From positions 62,001-126,000 of the forward strand of contig OZ025660.1 of NCBI GenBank assembly GCA_964019335.1: DNA of 64,000 nt, read 5' to 3'. This document shows positions 1 to 9,634 of the stretch, piece by piece (the first letter of the stretch is position 1; every line of letters starts with the position of its first letter). The translations under genes and the position numbers were made by a program. The notes beneath the pieces were generated by a model, which saw only the letters and a program-made list of their open reading frames with translations, made no database searches and was not told the origin of the DNA. Source of the stretch: Diplonema japonicum (taxonomy: Eukaryota > Euglenozoa > Diplonemea > Diplonemida > Diplonemidae).

Positions 1-199
1 AGCTTCTCCCTCTGTCGCGTTGGGCCAGCTCGCAGCTGCTCGACTTGTGCAAATACCAGGTGGGAGGGAGAAGGGGGGCGGAGAAAGTTGAAAGTTGGAC
101 GTGAGGTTGCGGGGCAGGAAACTAACGCCTTGTCTCGCTTGGAGGCTGGCGACCTATTCAAAAAGAATTGCTTAGACCGGCGATCATCCTATGCTGGCA

Positions 200-340
200 G
201 GAAACGTGGAAACGTTTCCGTTCCCGTTCCCGTTTCCATACTTTTCAAAATTCTTATGGAAACGGCTTCCTTCTTAAGGAAACATAAACACGTTTCCGTT
301 TCCGTTTCCCTTTTTTTCAAAAAATGCATGGAAACGCGTT
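200..340. repeat. GTTTCC hexamer repeat with inverted arms
   Basis: Runs of GTTTCC/GTTCCC alternate with their complement GGAAAC. A perfect 9-bp inverted repeat, CGTTTCCAT at 231-239 and ATGGAAACG at 256-264, encloses a T/A-rich spacer containing TTCAAAA. A second, less perfect copy of the same plan runs from about 291 to 336, again with TTTTTTCAAAA in the loop. The duplicated stem-and-loop plan suggests a degenerate tandem pair of hairpin units. Origin unknown. Confidence 0.6.
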
Positions 341-843
341 AGCATAGACCTAACCGGGGGCCCTGACTTGAAGGAAGTAGGAACTCTGGAACTGAAAATT
401 CTAGTACCATTTACCTATTTATATCTTCCTAAGGTTGCATGCTGCTCAAGCGAGGATAGGCCACCCATTTCTTAAGTTGTTTTGTGTGGGTTTGTGCTAC
501 TATAGGCATGAGCTCCTCGAGATCCTCCCGTTCGAAAGTAGATGCTTTCGTCTTCAGGGGCCCTTGTTCTTCAGCACGCTTGCAAAAAAGTTTGACACCG
601 GTCCCATTCTAACCTTCTGGTTGCATTTTCCTTAAAAAACTGCCCTTATCTGGGAGTACTTGGTCCAAAGAGAGGAAGGGGCAGCGCCAACGTCATCTTC
701 AGTCGGTTCTTCGTCTTTCCCCACGAAAGTCAGCTCATGTTTTCAGGTACTGTGCTTTGCTTATTTCGGGTAGAAGACTCTCCTCCCTCTTCGTTTTCGG
801 CATTTGACGTTTTTCTTTTTGATGATCTTGAGCTCAGATGTTT

Positions 844-1050
844 AAAAAAAAATTCACTCTGCCCCCAATAATGTCACTCCCCCCCCTATAATTTGGCAGC
901 CACGGGCCATAAACACCTAAGTCCTGCCCATAATTGAGCTATCAAATTATAGCCCGGATTGTCAAATTATGAGAGGGGGGTAATCAGATTATAGGGGGGG
1001 GGTTAGGAGTGAAGAAATTTCTGAACTATCAGATAAAAAAAAAATTCACT
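844..1050. repeat. Fold-back element, MITE-like
   Basis: The left arm TCACTCCCCCCCCTATAAT starting at 874 is mirrored at 985-1012 by a segment reading ATTATAG, a G run and AGGAGTGA, with one small insertion. Inside lie a second CAAATTAT/ATAATTTG pair and a C/G-rich centre. The structure is flanked by a 15-nt direct repeat (a run of nine A followed by TTCACT) at 844-858 and 1036-1050, which could be a target-site duplication or chance A-tract similarity. No ORF is inside. A non-autonomous inverted-repeat element is the simplest reading. Confidence 0.45.
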
Positions 1051-1084
1051 ATGATAGCAACGAAGTGGTTAGCAACGCCCCGCC

Positions 1085-1109
1085 AAAAAAAAAAAAAAAA
1101 AAAAAAAAA
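1085..1109 (+). repeat. Poly(A) run, 25 nt
   Basis: An uninterrupted run of 25 A followed by TCAAAAAAATAAA. It could be a homopolymer microsatellite or the tail of a retroposed sequence. No coding sequence ends next to it. Confidence 0.8.
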
Positions 1110-1309
1110 TCAAAAAAATAAACCTTGCTATCGCACGATATTGGTATTCACATTCTGCAAACAACACACGAGATCAACAAGGGAAGACATACAAGAGGAG
1201 GGGGGAAATTCCCGCCTGACGACCCCACTGGACAGCGTCCTGACTGTCATCCTGAAGAAGGCAAACGCTGTCTTTTTACTTTAGGCGGGGGCAACACCTT
1301 TCCTTTCAG

Positions 1310-1480
1310 AAGGCGACCTTACGACAAGAAGAGAAGAGGGACGAGTTTGCACGGACGTGGCTGATTGCGAAGGCAAAGAAACAGGAAGCGAAGCAGCCAA
1401 GGAACGTGGCAGCGGACTTTGACGAAACCCTGGGGGGGAATCAGGGGGATTCGCAGAAGTGCCCCAATGACATGTCGTAG
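1310..1480 (+). CDS. Possible terminal exon of a plus-strand gene
   Basis: The plus frame is open from 1256 to a TAG at 1478-1480. It reads as a hydrophilic, protein-like sequence rich in Lys, Arg, Glu and Gln, containing RTWLIAKAKKQEAK and AADFDETLGG, with no ATG. A pyrimidine-rich CCTTTCCTTTCAG ends at 1309, so an exon could start at 1310. No convincing upstream exon was found and no family is recognised. If real it would be the only plus-strand gene here, converging on the RNase T2 gene. It could equally be chance or a decayed fragment. Confidence 0.25.
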   Translation, partial: KATLRQEEKRDEFARTWLIAKAKKQEAKQPRNVAADFDETLGGNQGDSQKCPNDMS

Positions 1481-1614
1481 AGAAAAGATGAAAACTAATA
1501 GATGAGAAGTAAAGATTTTGCGTTAGTAAATGGTTATTGCGTCAAGTTCACACCGGCCATAATTGACCACGTCTATAAGTCTCTCAAAAGGAGTTCATGC
1601 GTAACCCAAAAGGT

Positions 1615-2115
1615 CTAATGGGGGCAGTTGCCCGGACCACTCAAAGTGCACCTGTTGTGTTTAATAGAACCAAGGACTACATACTCGCATCTGTGGGAAA
1701 GATCACGCACAAAGCAGATGCCGCATTCCGTGTCCGAGCCCATTGTTGGGCACAGGTGGTTGTACTGCGTGTAAAGGTTGAGCGTAGTGTTGAAGTACTG
1801 AAATTCGGGCATGTTATCGGCACACGAGCCGTGCTTCTCCCATTCGTGTGTCCAGAAAGACTCATCACTCCCGTTGTCAGAAGGCCAGTCCTCCTTCATT
1901 TGCGGGAGCAGTGACTGGACCTCTGTCTCATTGAATGTAACGTTCCTGCAGTAGCCACTTGAAGCAGCGGCCCACTGCGGCCACAGCCCGTGAATGGTCC
2001 ACTTGGGCTGTCCAGCATCCTTAATGATTTGCAGTTTGTAATAATCGCCCACCCAACCTTGGGCATCGCACACGCCGATAACAGCGAGCAGAACAGAGGC
2101 GAGAGCAACCTTCAT
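1615..2115 (-). CDS. Secreted RNase T2 family ribonuclease
   Basis: An intronless 166-residue protein. An N-terminal hydrophobic stretch (VALASVLLAVIGVCDA) is a clear signal peptide, so it should enter the secretory pathway and act in a lysosome-like compartment or outside the cell. Both family active-site motifs are present: CAS I as WTIHGLWPQW (about residues 39-48) and CAS II as FWTHEWEKHGSC (about 87-98), keeping both catalytic His and the Glu/Lys. T2 enzymes cleave single-stranded RNA through a 2',3'-cyclic phosphate. At 166 residues it is shorter than most members (200-250), mainly at the C terminus. Several Asn-X-Ser/Thr sites suggest glycosylation. It is the 3'-most gene of the minus array. 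Confidence 0.93.
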   Translation of the reverse strand: MKVALASVLLAVIGVCDAQGWVGDYYKLQIIKDAGQPKWTIHGLWPQWAAASSGYCRNVTFNETEVQSLLPQMKEDWPSDNGSDESFWTHEWEKHGSCADNMPEFQYFNTTLNLYTQYNHLCPTMGSDTECGICFVRDLSHRCEYVVLGSIKHNRCTLSGPGNCPH

Positions 2116-2203
2116 TTCCTTGTCTTTCTATTTCCTATGATAACATGTCACTGGCTGTGTTTAAGAGTTGGATATCTAAGTTGATGGTGTGGTCCTGTAA
2201 AGG

Positions 2204-4646
2204 CTACCGTTTCCTGTCGATACCCTTTGCTTTGTTTTGCTTTAAGTTCACAGCACTGAACTGTTCATCGATTAACATTTGCACCTTCTCAGCGAGAGGC
2301 ACGAAAGGCGAGGGGTAGAGGAAAGCTGCGAAGCACACAGTGCACTCCTCGAATTCGCTGAAGACCAGCGTGCCCGCGTCATCGTTCCCATCGCCGATCT
2401 GAACCGCGTTAAACATGTCGAGTAGGTCCTCTTCTGAGATGCGCTTGTGGAGCAAGCCTGCGTCGCTGAGGAGCTTCTTGACTTCTGTGATAGACAGGGC
2501 GTGCCCTTGCGACTTGCCGGACTTGACATCAATCGTAGAGTATGATTTGAATAACTTCAGCAGCTTAGCACGTTGCTTCTTGATGACACTCTGCACAGAT
2601 TCAGACCACAAATGCGTTTTGAAGTCTGCGGTGCTCAGCACGGTCATGCCTGCCTTCGGTATAAGATACTGCTCTAGAAAGATGTCAAGCGCGTACGAGT
2701 GCGGGACTGCGTCGCTCACGTCAATCTGCGTTATCGGTGTCCCGAACTTCAAGACGGCTATCCGCAGGATGATCTGCACAAACTCATTCGCGACAAGCGA
2801 GTTGTCTGGGTTAAAAGCCATGCTCTCCTCCTTCGCACCCGACGGTTTGTTCCGCATGTTGACATCTGCAAACAGCGCCGCAGCATGCGCCTTCGTGAAG
2901 GACACCTCGACAAGTTTACACTCCGTACAAAACCTCCAGAACTGACTGAAGTCCATAGTAGGGTGCTTCTTAGATTCTGATCCACAATAATACACAAACG
3001 CCTTTTTGACATGGGGGAAGCAGTTTGTCAATGCTGTCACCAGCGCTAGCAAGCCTTCTTCATCATCCTGCTGGCTGTCAGGTGTCGTAGAGTAAAGTTC
3101 CGGCAGCTGGTCGCTCCTTACGTCGAAGTATGTCTGGTGCTCGCGTTGGAGTTCGCGCTCCTCCTGCTTTGTGTGCATTCTCACAGGTGTCCCCATAACA
3201 CGGCTTGTCACTTGCATCATTTTGTATTCGTCCACAACCAGCATGCTGTCCACCCATGCATCGTGCCGTGCTGTTACCGCACTAAAGGACAGGTCGGTAG
3301 AACTATGTGCCGCGCATGTGTCACATTGCCACAGCACGCTCACAATGGCTACAACAACCTCAGGCAAGGCTTGCGCTATGTCACCTGGCCTTGTGGCACT
3401 GTCTGCCCCTATCCTCTTCAGCTCGCTGACAACGCATTCCAACCGATCACTCGACTCGAGTAGCGTGTCTGCCTTGGCAGGATTCAGGCAACACAGCAGC
3501 ACGACCAGAGCATCCCCAGACTTCCAGTCCGTACTGAAATTTGTTAGGATCGCCAGTGGTGGCTTCTTCTTGTGTTTGAACTCACTTATTCTGTCATTTG
3601 CCCACCCCAAGAGAATCTCTAAGCAGCACTCATGCAGCTGTGCGCCACATGTGCTGCTCGTCGCAAGCCGTTTCGTCTTCGACAAGTAATCACACAACGC
3701 ACCTGAAAGATCTCGCGAGCAATTGATCTTGAATTCGTTCTCTTGACACAGCATCTCGATTGCCCTTAGGTTGTCCTTCTCCTTCCATGTTACGTCACGT
3801 GTGACGATGATCTGCGAGAGTAAATCACTCTTCTTCTCGTATTGCTCAGTTTTTAAGTGTTCAGTTTGTGTCTTGTTCTGCTCCAGGATGGTCAAATTCT
3901 CCCGTATTTGCGTCCAGCACCTATCGACATTGCTTTGCGTTGTGACCACCCGCCACGCAGAAAGGACCCTATGCAAGATGCCATGCACACGCTGCCGGTT
4001 GAAGAGGGCAATGATCTTGTCAGTGTTCATTTTGCTGCGCCGGATGTTCGTTCTCCACGATGCGAAGACGCGCCATAGGATAGAGGACTGCCAGTTCTTC
4101 ATTGCGCGTGCGAGAACATTCGACCGCACTGTGATAGCTTCTCCCAGAGCATCTGCACTAGCTTCAAAACTGAGCCATTTCGATCTGAAAGCAGCGAAGC
4201 CTGATCTATATGTATCGCGTACCAAGTACCCTTCAAGCACCTTCTCTCCAAACACACCTGTGAAGGCCTGGTGGAAGAAGACATCTTCCGCATGTGACTC
4301 AAAATAAATACTACGTTGCAACTCATCGAACAGAGCTGTTAAAATACCGGAAAAGCACCCGCCATCAGAACACCATTCGTGGAATAAAGAGCAAGACGCT
4401 GCTAATTTTACTTCTTGGTCTCCCTCATTGAGTAAGGCTTCTAACTGCGCGGTGTCGGGCTTATTCGGAACGCGATTTAAGTGTGAAAGCAACTGCCTCT
4501 TGTGATTGATCCCAGATGAGGCCTTGTTGCGCAGCTTCCTCCCAACCTTGATTCTCATCTTCACCTGCATGATTGAAGCTGGTAGTCTCGTAGAGAAAGT
4601 CTACTTCTATATCGATGGCATCGTATACATGGGCTTCTGGCCGCAT
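2204..4646 (-). CDS. Calponin-homology/EF-hand cytoskeletal protein
   Basis: About 792 residues. Residues about 160-215 carry tryptophan repeats (WRVFASW, VLSAWRV) reminiscent of Sfi1-type centrin-binding helices. Residues about 320-420 form a calponin-homology-like domain (GWANDRISEF, WKSGDALVVLLCCLNP). The C-terminal half has helical EF-hand-like segments, including LLDMFNAVQIGDGNDDAG near 720. This points to a microtubule, centriole or flagellar role by domain content; the exact family is unknown. The long frame begins at ATG 4570. A better start may be ATG 4646 (MRPEAH) joined across a 64-nt intron (4565-4628, GTATAC...CAG), which is in phase and follows a CCTGCAG acceptor. This intron is longer than the others here. 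Confidence 0.65.
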
Positions 4647-4961
4647 TTAATACACCGTTCAGCACCTGCAGGCACGTGACACTGCGTCCCGAACAGGATG
4701 ACAGCAAGCACCAACGATATCCCGACCGCCTAGGAAGTGTGTCACTCAAGCAGAAAAAGTGCTACATACAAAAAGGATGCCCCCCAGGCTCGAAGCCGCA
4801 CCCAAAGCAGAATCGGTAATGACGCAGATCAACGAAATCGAACCAAGCAACACCCCCAGCACACCCACCGGCAAAAACCCAATGCAGCGCATTCTGTTTA
4901 AATGTATCCTGTGTGGAGTGAAACACGGATGTTGAGGGGGAAGGTACTCTAATGTTTCCGT
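4647..4961. other. Intercistronic region
   Basis: This is the 3' flank of the ALADIN gene and the 5' leader of the CH/EF-hand gene. It contains minus-strand CCTGCAG near 4668, a possible trans-splice acceptor about 25 nt before ATG 4646. A longer reading frame overlaps the 3' end of ALADIN, but it disappears once the last ALADIN intron is spliced. No separate gene is supported. Confidence 0.55.
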
Positions 4962-6418
4962 CTAACTGTTTTCCCTCGAAAATCGAAGGGGCAGGAATGA
5001 TAGCAGCCCGTCCGACCACATGGCAGATAGCACCGCGCCAGTGCTGTGTAAGGTGTGGAGGGACGTAATGCATACCTTGCGTTCCGAGCAAAAGATAACA
5101 ACGGGTACGACAAAGGAGTGGCAGTGTGCAGGCGCGACAGGCCAACGGGCTTCATCTGCAATTGTGAAGACCTCGAATTGGGAGTACTAAGGTGGTAGAT
5201 GGCCACAAGGCCATCCCGAAGGGCGACAGCAAGACGCTCGCCAGAGGGATCCACGGCAAGCGTGGAGACGATGCCATATTTTTGGCTTTCACCACATTCA
5301 CCTACCCATAGGCCATTGCTTCCTTTGTAGGGCTCAAAGTGCTCGCACAGGGAGAGCGTGGGTTTGAGCTTGCCCTCGTCGGAGTAGAACCTCATGCACA
5401 GTACATCAGAGCCATTCTGAAGATGGAAAAAGAGTTGTCCACTGGGATGCCATCTCGGGTGGCACACAGGGCTCGGCAGGTAACATTCCGTCGCCTTCCA
5501 CGATGACGTCTCATATGCTACCATCATAGGGCGGTGCCCAGTGGTGAACACCAGTAGCTTGTCGTCTGGCGAGAAGGACACAGACCTCGCACCACCGTAG
5601 GAGTCGGTCCACACCATCTGCACCTGTGTCAGGAGATTTATTACCGTTAAGAGTCATGCACACCTTACGTGTCGCTGCCTCCTCCAGCGGCAAGCTGAGG
5701 TCAGCAACAGAAAATGTCGCCGACTCCTTCCCTCCGTAGGCCAGATACCGGCCGCTGATGTTTGAGAAGCAGAGAGTTGTAACTGATCCATTGTACGGCA
5801 TCAAGTACCAGGGGGGCATCTGAGGCGGTATAATCTTGCTGCTGTGCACACCTTTGATATCACATCAACGTTCGTTGCGAGGCTGCGGTACGCAGCGAAC
5901 ACGCCTGCCTTTTCTTCTGGCGACAACTGACTTTTTGCAGAAGCTGCTGATATTACCGCGCCCTGAAAAGTGTGAAAAGGGGCTGAAAGGGTTGTTCTTA
6001 CCTTTGCCACTGCCAAACATGTGCTTTCTAGATCCCACAAAACAACACCTCCCTTGCATCCCACAGCCAGCACACCTGGACTGCTGCTGAACGACAAACA
6101 GAATATCTGCTTTTGTGAAGGCGCCCTCAGAACACCGATGAACGCTTCCTTTTCAACGTTGTAGAGTAAAACGGAGCCTTGCGTCTTGCCGTCCTTGTCG
6201 CCTTCCATAAGAAGCCCTTTCACGGCAATTGCAAGTAAGGCGCTGCTTGCATCCCAAGCGGTGTCCAGCACGGAAAGGTCGGACCCTGTTGGACCTGCGT
6301 ACCGTTCCTGCCACACGGTCGGTTCTTCGGATGAGGCCTCAACGCGGCGGCGTTTCGCCTGCGGCTGCTCTTTGTCAACGTCCGAAGAAGGGTTCAACGA
6401 CAGGAAGCCATAAACGAT
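4962..6418 (-). CDS. AAAS: ALADIN-like WD40 nucleoporin (N terminus unresolved)
   Basis: A WD40 beta-propeller matching ALADIN, the nuclear pore component that also acts at spindles. Recognisable pieces in family order are LAVGCKGGVVLWDLES, a PPWYLMPYNGSVTTLCFS repeat, HPRWHPSGQLFF, DPSGERLAV, and the end TGAVLSAMWSDGLLSFLPL. The end appears only after removing the last intron, which strongly supports the call. Four introns: 5963-6001, 5820-5851, 5624-5663 and 5044-5075 (39, 32, 40 and 32 nt; 5' sites GTAAG, GTGTG, GTGTG and GTATG). No in-frame ATG exists upstream of the first exon. A CACCACAG acceptor sits at 6419-6426, so a 5' exon or unusual start is missing from this model. Confidence 0.75.
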
Positions 6419-6819
6419 CTGTGGTGCACAAAAATTAATTAATGAGGAGAAGATGCAAAATTGACCTAAAGTTCGTAGATTCAAAACAAACCCCCTTAGT
6501 TTGATGCTCAAGGTCTATCATTGAGGATGGAAAACCCGGTTCCCAAGGTCTCATAAATCTCAACGTAGTACCCAAAGGTGAGAAGAGGATTCCAGTAAGA
6601 GTGAAAAGCAGAACTTGCCAACACCACCAAGAGAGCGAGGGAAACGCTAAACCCTCAAGAGCGCAGCTTAGAAGCAAAGGCTTTCCTCTTTCCTTAAATG
6701 CTGTAATCCCTTTAAAACACCTCCGACGCAGCCCTCTAAGAAGTAACCCTGGCTGCCCCTTTTCTTGGGACAGCAAGACCTTTGGCTTAGATGCGTAACG
6801 ACACCTCCCCTTAAGCGAG
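6419..6819. other. Unresolved 5' region of ALADIN gene
   Basis: No exon with an in-frame ATG and a convincing 5' splice site was found. The minus strand carries a T-rich tract ending in CACCACAG directly before the first ALADIN exon. The sequence near 6480-6600 (TTGAGCATCAAACTAAGGGGG) resembles the repeat motif at 6990-7220. It could be the leader of the ALADIN transcript, repeat-derived. Confidence 0.4.
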
Positions 6820-7670
6820 TCATTTCAGTTCTAGGCAGAGAAACAAGAAAAAGGCAAACCCCGCACCCCACGTACTGTATAGTACACTTGGAACCGACTG
6901 GGGGTCGTACTGAGCATCACCTTTTTCGCTAAAAGATCGAGCTTTCTTTCTTTCCCTTTCAAGTTGCTTATTGGAACACAACCTTACTGAGCATAAATGA
7001 AAAAAAGGAGGACCAAGGGACTTTGTAAACCAAGGGGTTTTTGAGCATTTGAAAATTAAAGGGTGACTCAGAGCGTTTCCCCGAGCTTTTATAACTGGGC
7101 TGACTTTGAGCACTCTTTGAAAACTAAGGGGTGACCTTGAGCGTTTTGGATGGCTCAGGGGACGAATTTTGAGGGGGCGGACTTTGAGCATTTCGAAAAC
7201 CTGGGGGTCAAGTTAGCACTTCACCCGTTAGTAAAGCAGACATACCGCCCCTAGACCAGGGTGGCTACCCGTTCGGCTTATAATGTCACCCAGTTTGCTG
7301 TAGAGACCCGACAGTCCGCTGAAATTCATCATCTTTAGCTTTCCTTTTGGCTTGTGAGGCGCCGGAAGATCCGACCCTGCGAGGAACCTCCCTGAAGCTT
7401 CTAATCCTCGGGACCCTGTTGTAATCCATTTCCTGTATGAATCTTTAGCATCTTCTTCGATCATACGTTTCATATATCTTCCCTGTCTCCAGCACAAACT
7501 TCTTGCTTTCATCGTCTAGGTCCGCTGCGTGCACCAGATGCCCAGCAACCTCTGCTATTGTGTACTCATCTGTGATGTGATAGGTTACGGCTTTGCACCA
7601 TACCCTCAGGGGGAGGGGCTATGCCCTCCTGAACCAGCCGCGATTCTGATAAATTCTGCTGAAATAGCAT
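6820..7670 (-). CDS. Unknown small protein, repeat-bearing 3' end
   Basis: Start ATG 7670 (MLFQQNLSES). Two in-phase introns, 7570-7603 and 7433-7466 (34 nt each, both GTATG), join exons reading EDEYTIAEVAGHLVHAADLD and YETKWITTGSRGLEASGRF. This gives 124 residues ending at a TAA at 7228-7230. That TAA lies inside what looks like a third intron (7201-7245: GTATGT, TACTAAC branch site, CCCCAG). Splicing it extends the protein to 245 residues, ending at 6820, with the tail encoded by the degenerate repeat block and finishing in a hydrophobic WGAGFAFFLFLCLELK. Both forms keep frame. No family recognised. The exon structure is good evidence for a gene; the C-terminal end is uncertain. Confidence 0.6.
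6990..7220. repeat. Degenerate repeat, unit about TTTGAGCAYTTTGAAAA
   Basis: Several imperfect copies of a unit reading roughly TTTGAGCATTTGAAAATTAAGGGGTGAC occur here (near 7050, 7105 and 7180, with weaker copies further down). In the minus frame they encode variants of VLKVSP/MLKVRP. Whether this is coding (tail of the gene at 6820-7670) or an intercistronic repeat is open. Confidence 0.5.
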
Positions 7671-7783
7671 TTTCTTCTTCCTTTCTTTCCCCTCCTCTAT
7701 TTGAAAACCATGAATCAACGAAATGCGAGAGAAAACAGACAAACAAAATCTACATCTACAGTCTAAGGTCTATCCAATCTCTA

Positions 7784-9290
7784 TCAGTAAGCGTACTCAC
7801 TGTCATAGCTAGTGTGCGCCCACGAGTCGCTCTGTTCGAGGGTGGTGGTCGCTTGTTGGGGATAACACGAAGAGGTGTCGGGGAGGTCGTAGTTGGGATT
7901 GTGCGTCCAATCACCTGCGATCATTGGTTTTGCGATGTTGTTCATACCTGAAGTTGTGGTGGTAGTTGCGGTGGTGGTAGTTGTGAGGGGCGTCACGGGG
8001 GACGAGGGATGAGGCCCAGTTGGCTGCTGACCTGTTGGGTAGTAGAATGATGGTGGGAGTTTCAAATCTGCCAGTGTCTCTTGCTTTCTCCAAGTGATTA
8101 AAGGGTCGGCCCTGAGCTCGGCATCGATCCGGGCTCTCTTTATTGCCTCTTTCTTTCTCCAGGTGATTAAAGGGTCCTCCTTGAGCTCGGCATCGATCCG
8201 GGATCTCACCAGCATATTCATCACGGACCTGCCATAGACGTGTGTCTTCAGCACCGCGGCGCCGCTGTTCAAGGACTTTGCGATACGAGCCTTTTGGCTC
8301 GTATCGCAAAGTTCATAGACACGCTGCACAACAAAGTTTCCGAACTGATCCGTCGCAAGCTGCGTCATAAACGGGCAGAGCTCTTCGAGGAGCGCATCAC
8401 GCAGGGACGGCGGTGCCACGGAGAAAGCAGTTTCAACTACATTTGAAGCATGCTGAAATAGGAGATAGTGGAACCTCTTAAACATACCTTGTGTCTACAA
8501 AGGATGCCGTATAACCCTCGTAGCAGGTAGACGGGCTTGAGGCCGCACTCCTGTTTGCATTTCATTACAGCTTGCACAACGTAATTGCCAAACTCGTCGT
8601 CAGTCAGCAGCCTCAAATCTACGATGACTTCATCCACGATGGACCTGATAATGGCCAAGCTGCTGGGCGTGCTGTTTTCAACAAGAACGCCGACCAAGCG
8701 TTGGACCACCCGGCACCCGTACTTCTGGCATGAGATAGCAAACACGTTTCCTTGAAGCTCCTGTAGATATGGTTTGCTTTACTGCAGAAAAGCCTACCTT
8801 GGCAATGAATTCAGCACAATCGGGGAAGGTCTCGAGGAGCCTCTGCAGCACGTGGTTGCCATGCCGGTCACCCGACAGCTTTAGCACGTGTGTCTTGAAG
8901 TAGCATGCAAGGTCACGACCTTTCGTTGTCTGGTTGTGTATTAAGGTGAAAGAAAGGAGAGGCTTGTACCTCCAGAGCCTTCTGAACAACACGGCATCCA
9001 AACGTGTGCTTGGAAAGCTCGATTGCCCGTTCACCGATCAGCGTGTTCAGTGTGTCTCGCTGCTCGGAAGTACTGTAGTACAGGATGCGCTGCACGACGT
9101 AGTTCCCAGACGAGTGTTCCATGAGGTCATGAAAAAACGGCTTCAGACCAGTGTAGACATGTTCCCTCTCTTCGTCAGGAACACTGTTGAGGATGGTCTG
9201 TAGCTTCCTCGACCCTTCTTTGTCCGTCGCAACATTTGCGATGTCGGGCAACAAGGCATGCAATTCGGAGATCGCAGTCATCGACGGCAT
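7784..9290 (-). CDS. PUF-family (Pumilio) RNA-binding protein
   Basis: Eight PUF repeats fill the first two thirds of a 464-residue protein. Introns are 8930-8969, 8761-8797 and 8453-8487 (40, 37 and 35 nt; GTACA, GTAGG, GTATG). Removing them restores repeats 4, 5 and 7. The base-reading triplets of repeats 1-8 read SR/Q, NY/Q, CR/Q, NH/Q, CR/Q, NY/Q, SN/E and NF/Q, which by the PUF code specifies 5'-UGUAUAUA-3'. PUF proteins bind mRNA 3' UTRs and repress or destabilise them, often through CCR4-NOT, one subunit of which is encoded at 20347-21327. After the repeats, a 23-residue unit (DPLITWRK) is duplicated and a Thr/Pro-rich tail follows. An in-frame 33-nt GTATG...CAG segment near 7915-7950 could be a further optional intron. 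Confidence 0.93.
8084..8202 (-). repeat. 69-bp tandem duplication in PUF gene
   Basis: Two copies of a segment (about 8084-8133 and 8153-8202), offset by 69 bp, differ at only a few positions. They encode two copies of DAELxxDPLITWRK, 23 residues apart. The period is a multiple of three, so frame is kept. High identity suggests a recent duplication. Confidence 0.85.
8276..8311. repeat. Perfect 16-bp inverted repeat, 4-nt loop
   Basis: CTTTGCGATACGAGCC at 8276-8291 is followed by TTTT and its exact complement at 8296-8311. It lies inside the PUF coding sequence just after repeat 8 and is translated through (CDTSQKARIAK). In RNA it would be a very stable hairpin. Confidence 0.95.
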
Positions 9291-9634
9291 TACATGAGGC
9301 CGGATAGCAACAGGCCCTGGGTTGGTTATGATGGCTCATCACCACATACTAGTCGGGTCAAGCGTTAAAGAGATTTCGCTCAACTGTCTGCTCAACGTCC
9401 CTTCCGATGGGACAGGCCTGCTGTGATTAACTTCAACAAAAACATACATGGCAGCAGGGTTCACAGGACCACGTCTTGCGGTGGTTGGCATCTTCCTTCT
9501 TTGTTGTTTCAGGAAACTGTGGTGGGAGGTTCAATTGCGCTAAGACAACGGAAAAGAGACCGACAGCAAGCATCTGAAGAAACAGAAATGAACAGAAATA
9601 TCTCGCATTGTATGTAACTATTGTAAAATAGCGA
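9291..9634. other. Intercistronic region
   Basis: This is the leader of the PUF gene and the 3' flank of the membrane glycoprotein gene. A minus-strand ORF at 9433-9572 (MLAVGLFSVVLAQ, 46 residues, signal-peptide-like start) follows a strong TTTCTGTTTCTTCAG tract. It may be a real mini-gene or just leader sequence. I could not support it further. Confidence 0.4.

Larger units (their letters stand above)
1..1309. other. Gene-poor, repeat-bearing region
   Basis: No minus-strand gene can be supported here. The stretch holds a GTTTCC-rich palindromic repeat (200-340), a fold-back structure flanked by direct repeats (844-1050), a 25-A run (1085-1109) and short ORFs with no recognisable protein character. 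It lies beyond the 3' end of the last minus-strand gene, so it may be a terminator or strand-switch region of the array. That role is inferred from position only. Confidence 0.5.

Noticed and set aside
435-635. 66-residue plus ORF
   Set aside because: No protein-like character, no splice or acceptor signals, in a repeat-bearing stretch.
9433-9572. 46-residue ORF with signal-peptide-like start after a strong pyrimidine tract
   Set aside because: Too short and without conservation evidence; may be leader or 3' UTR sequence. Mentioned in the intercistronic entry only.
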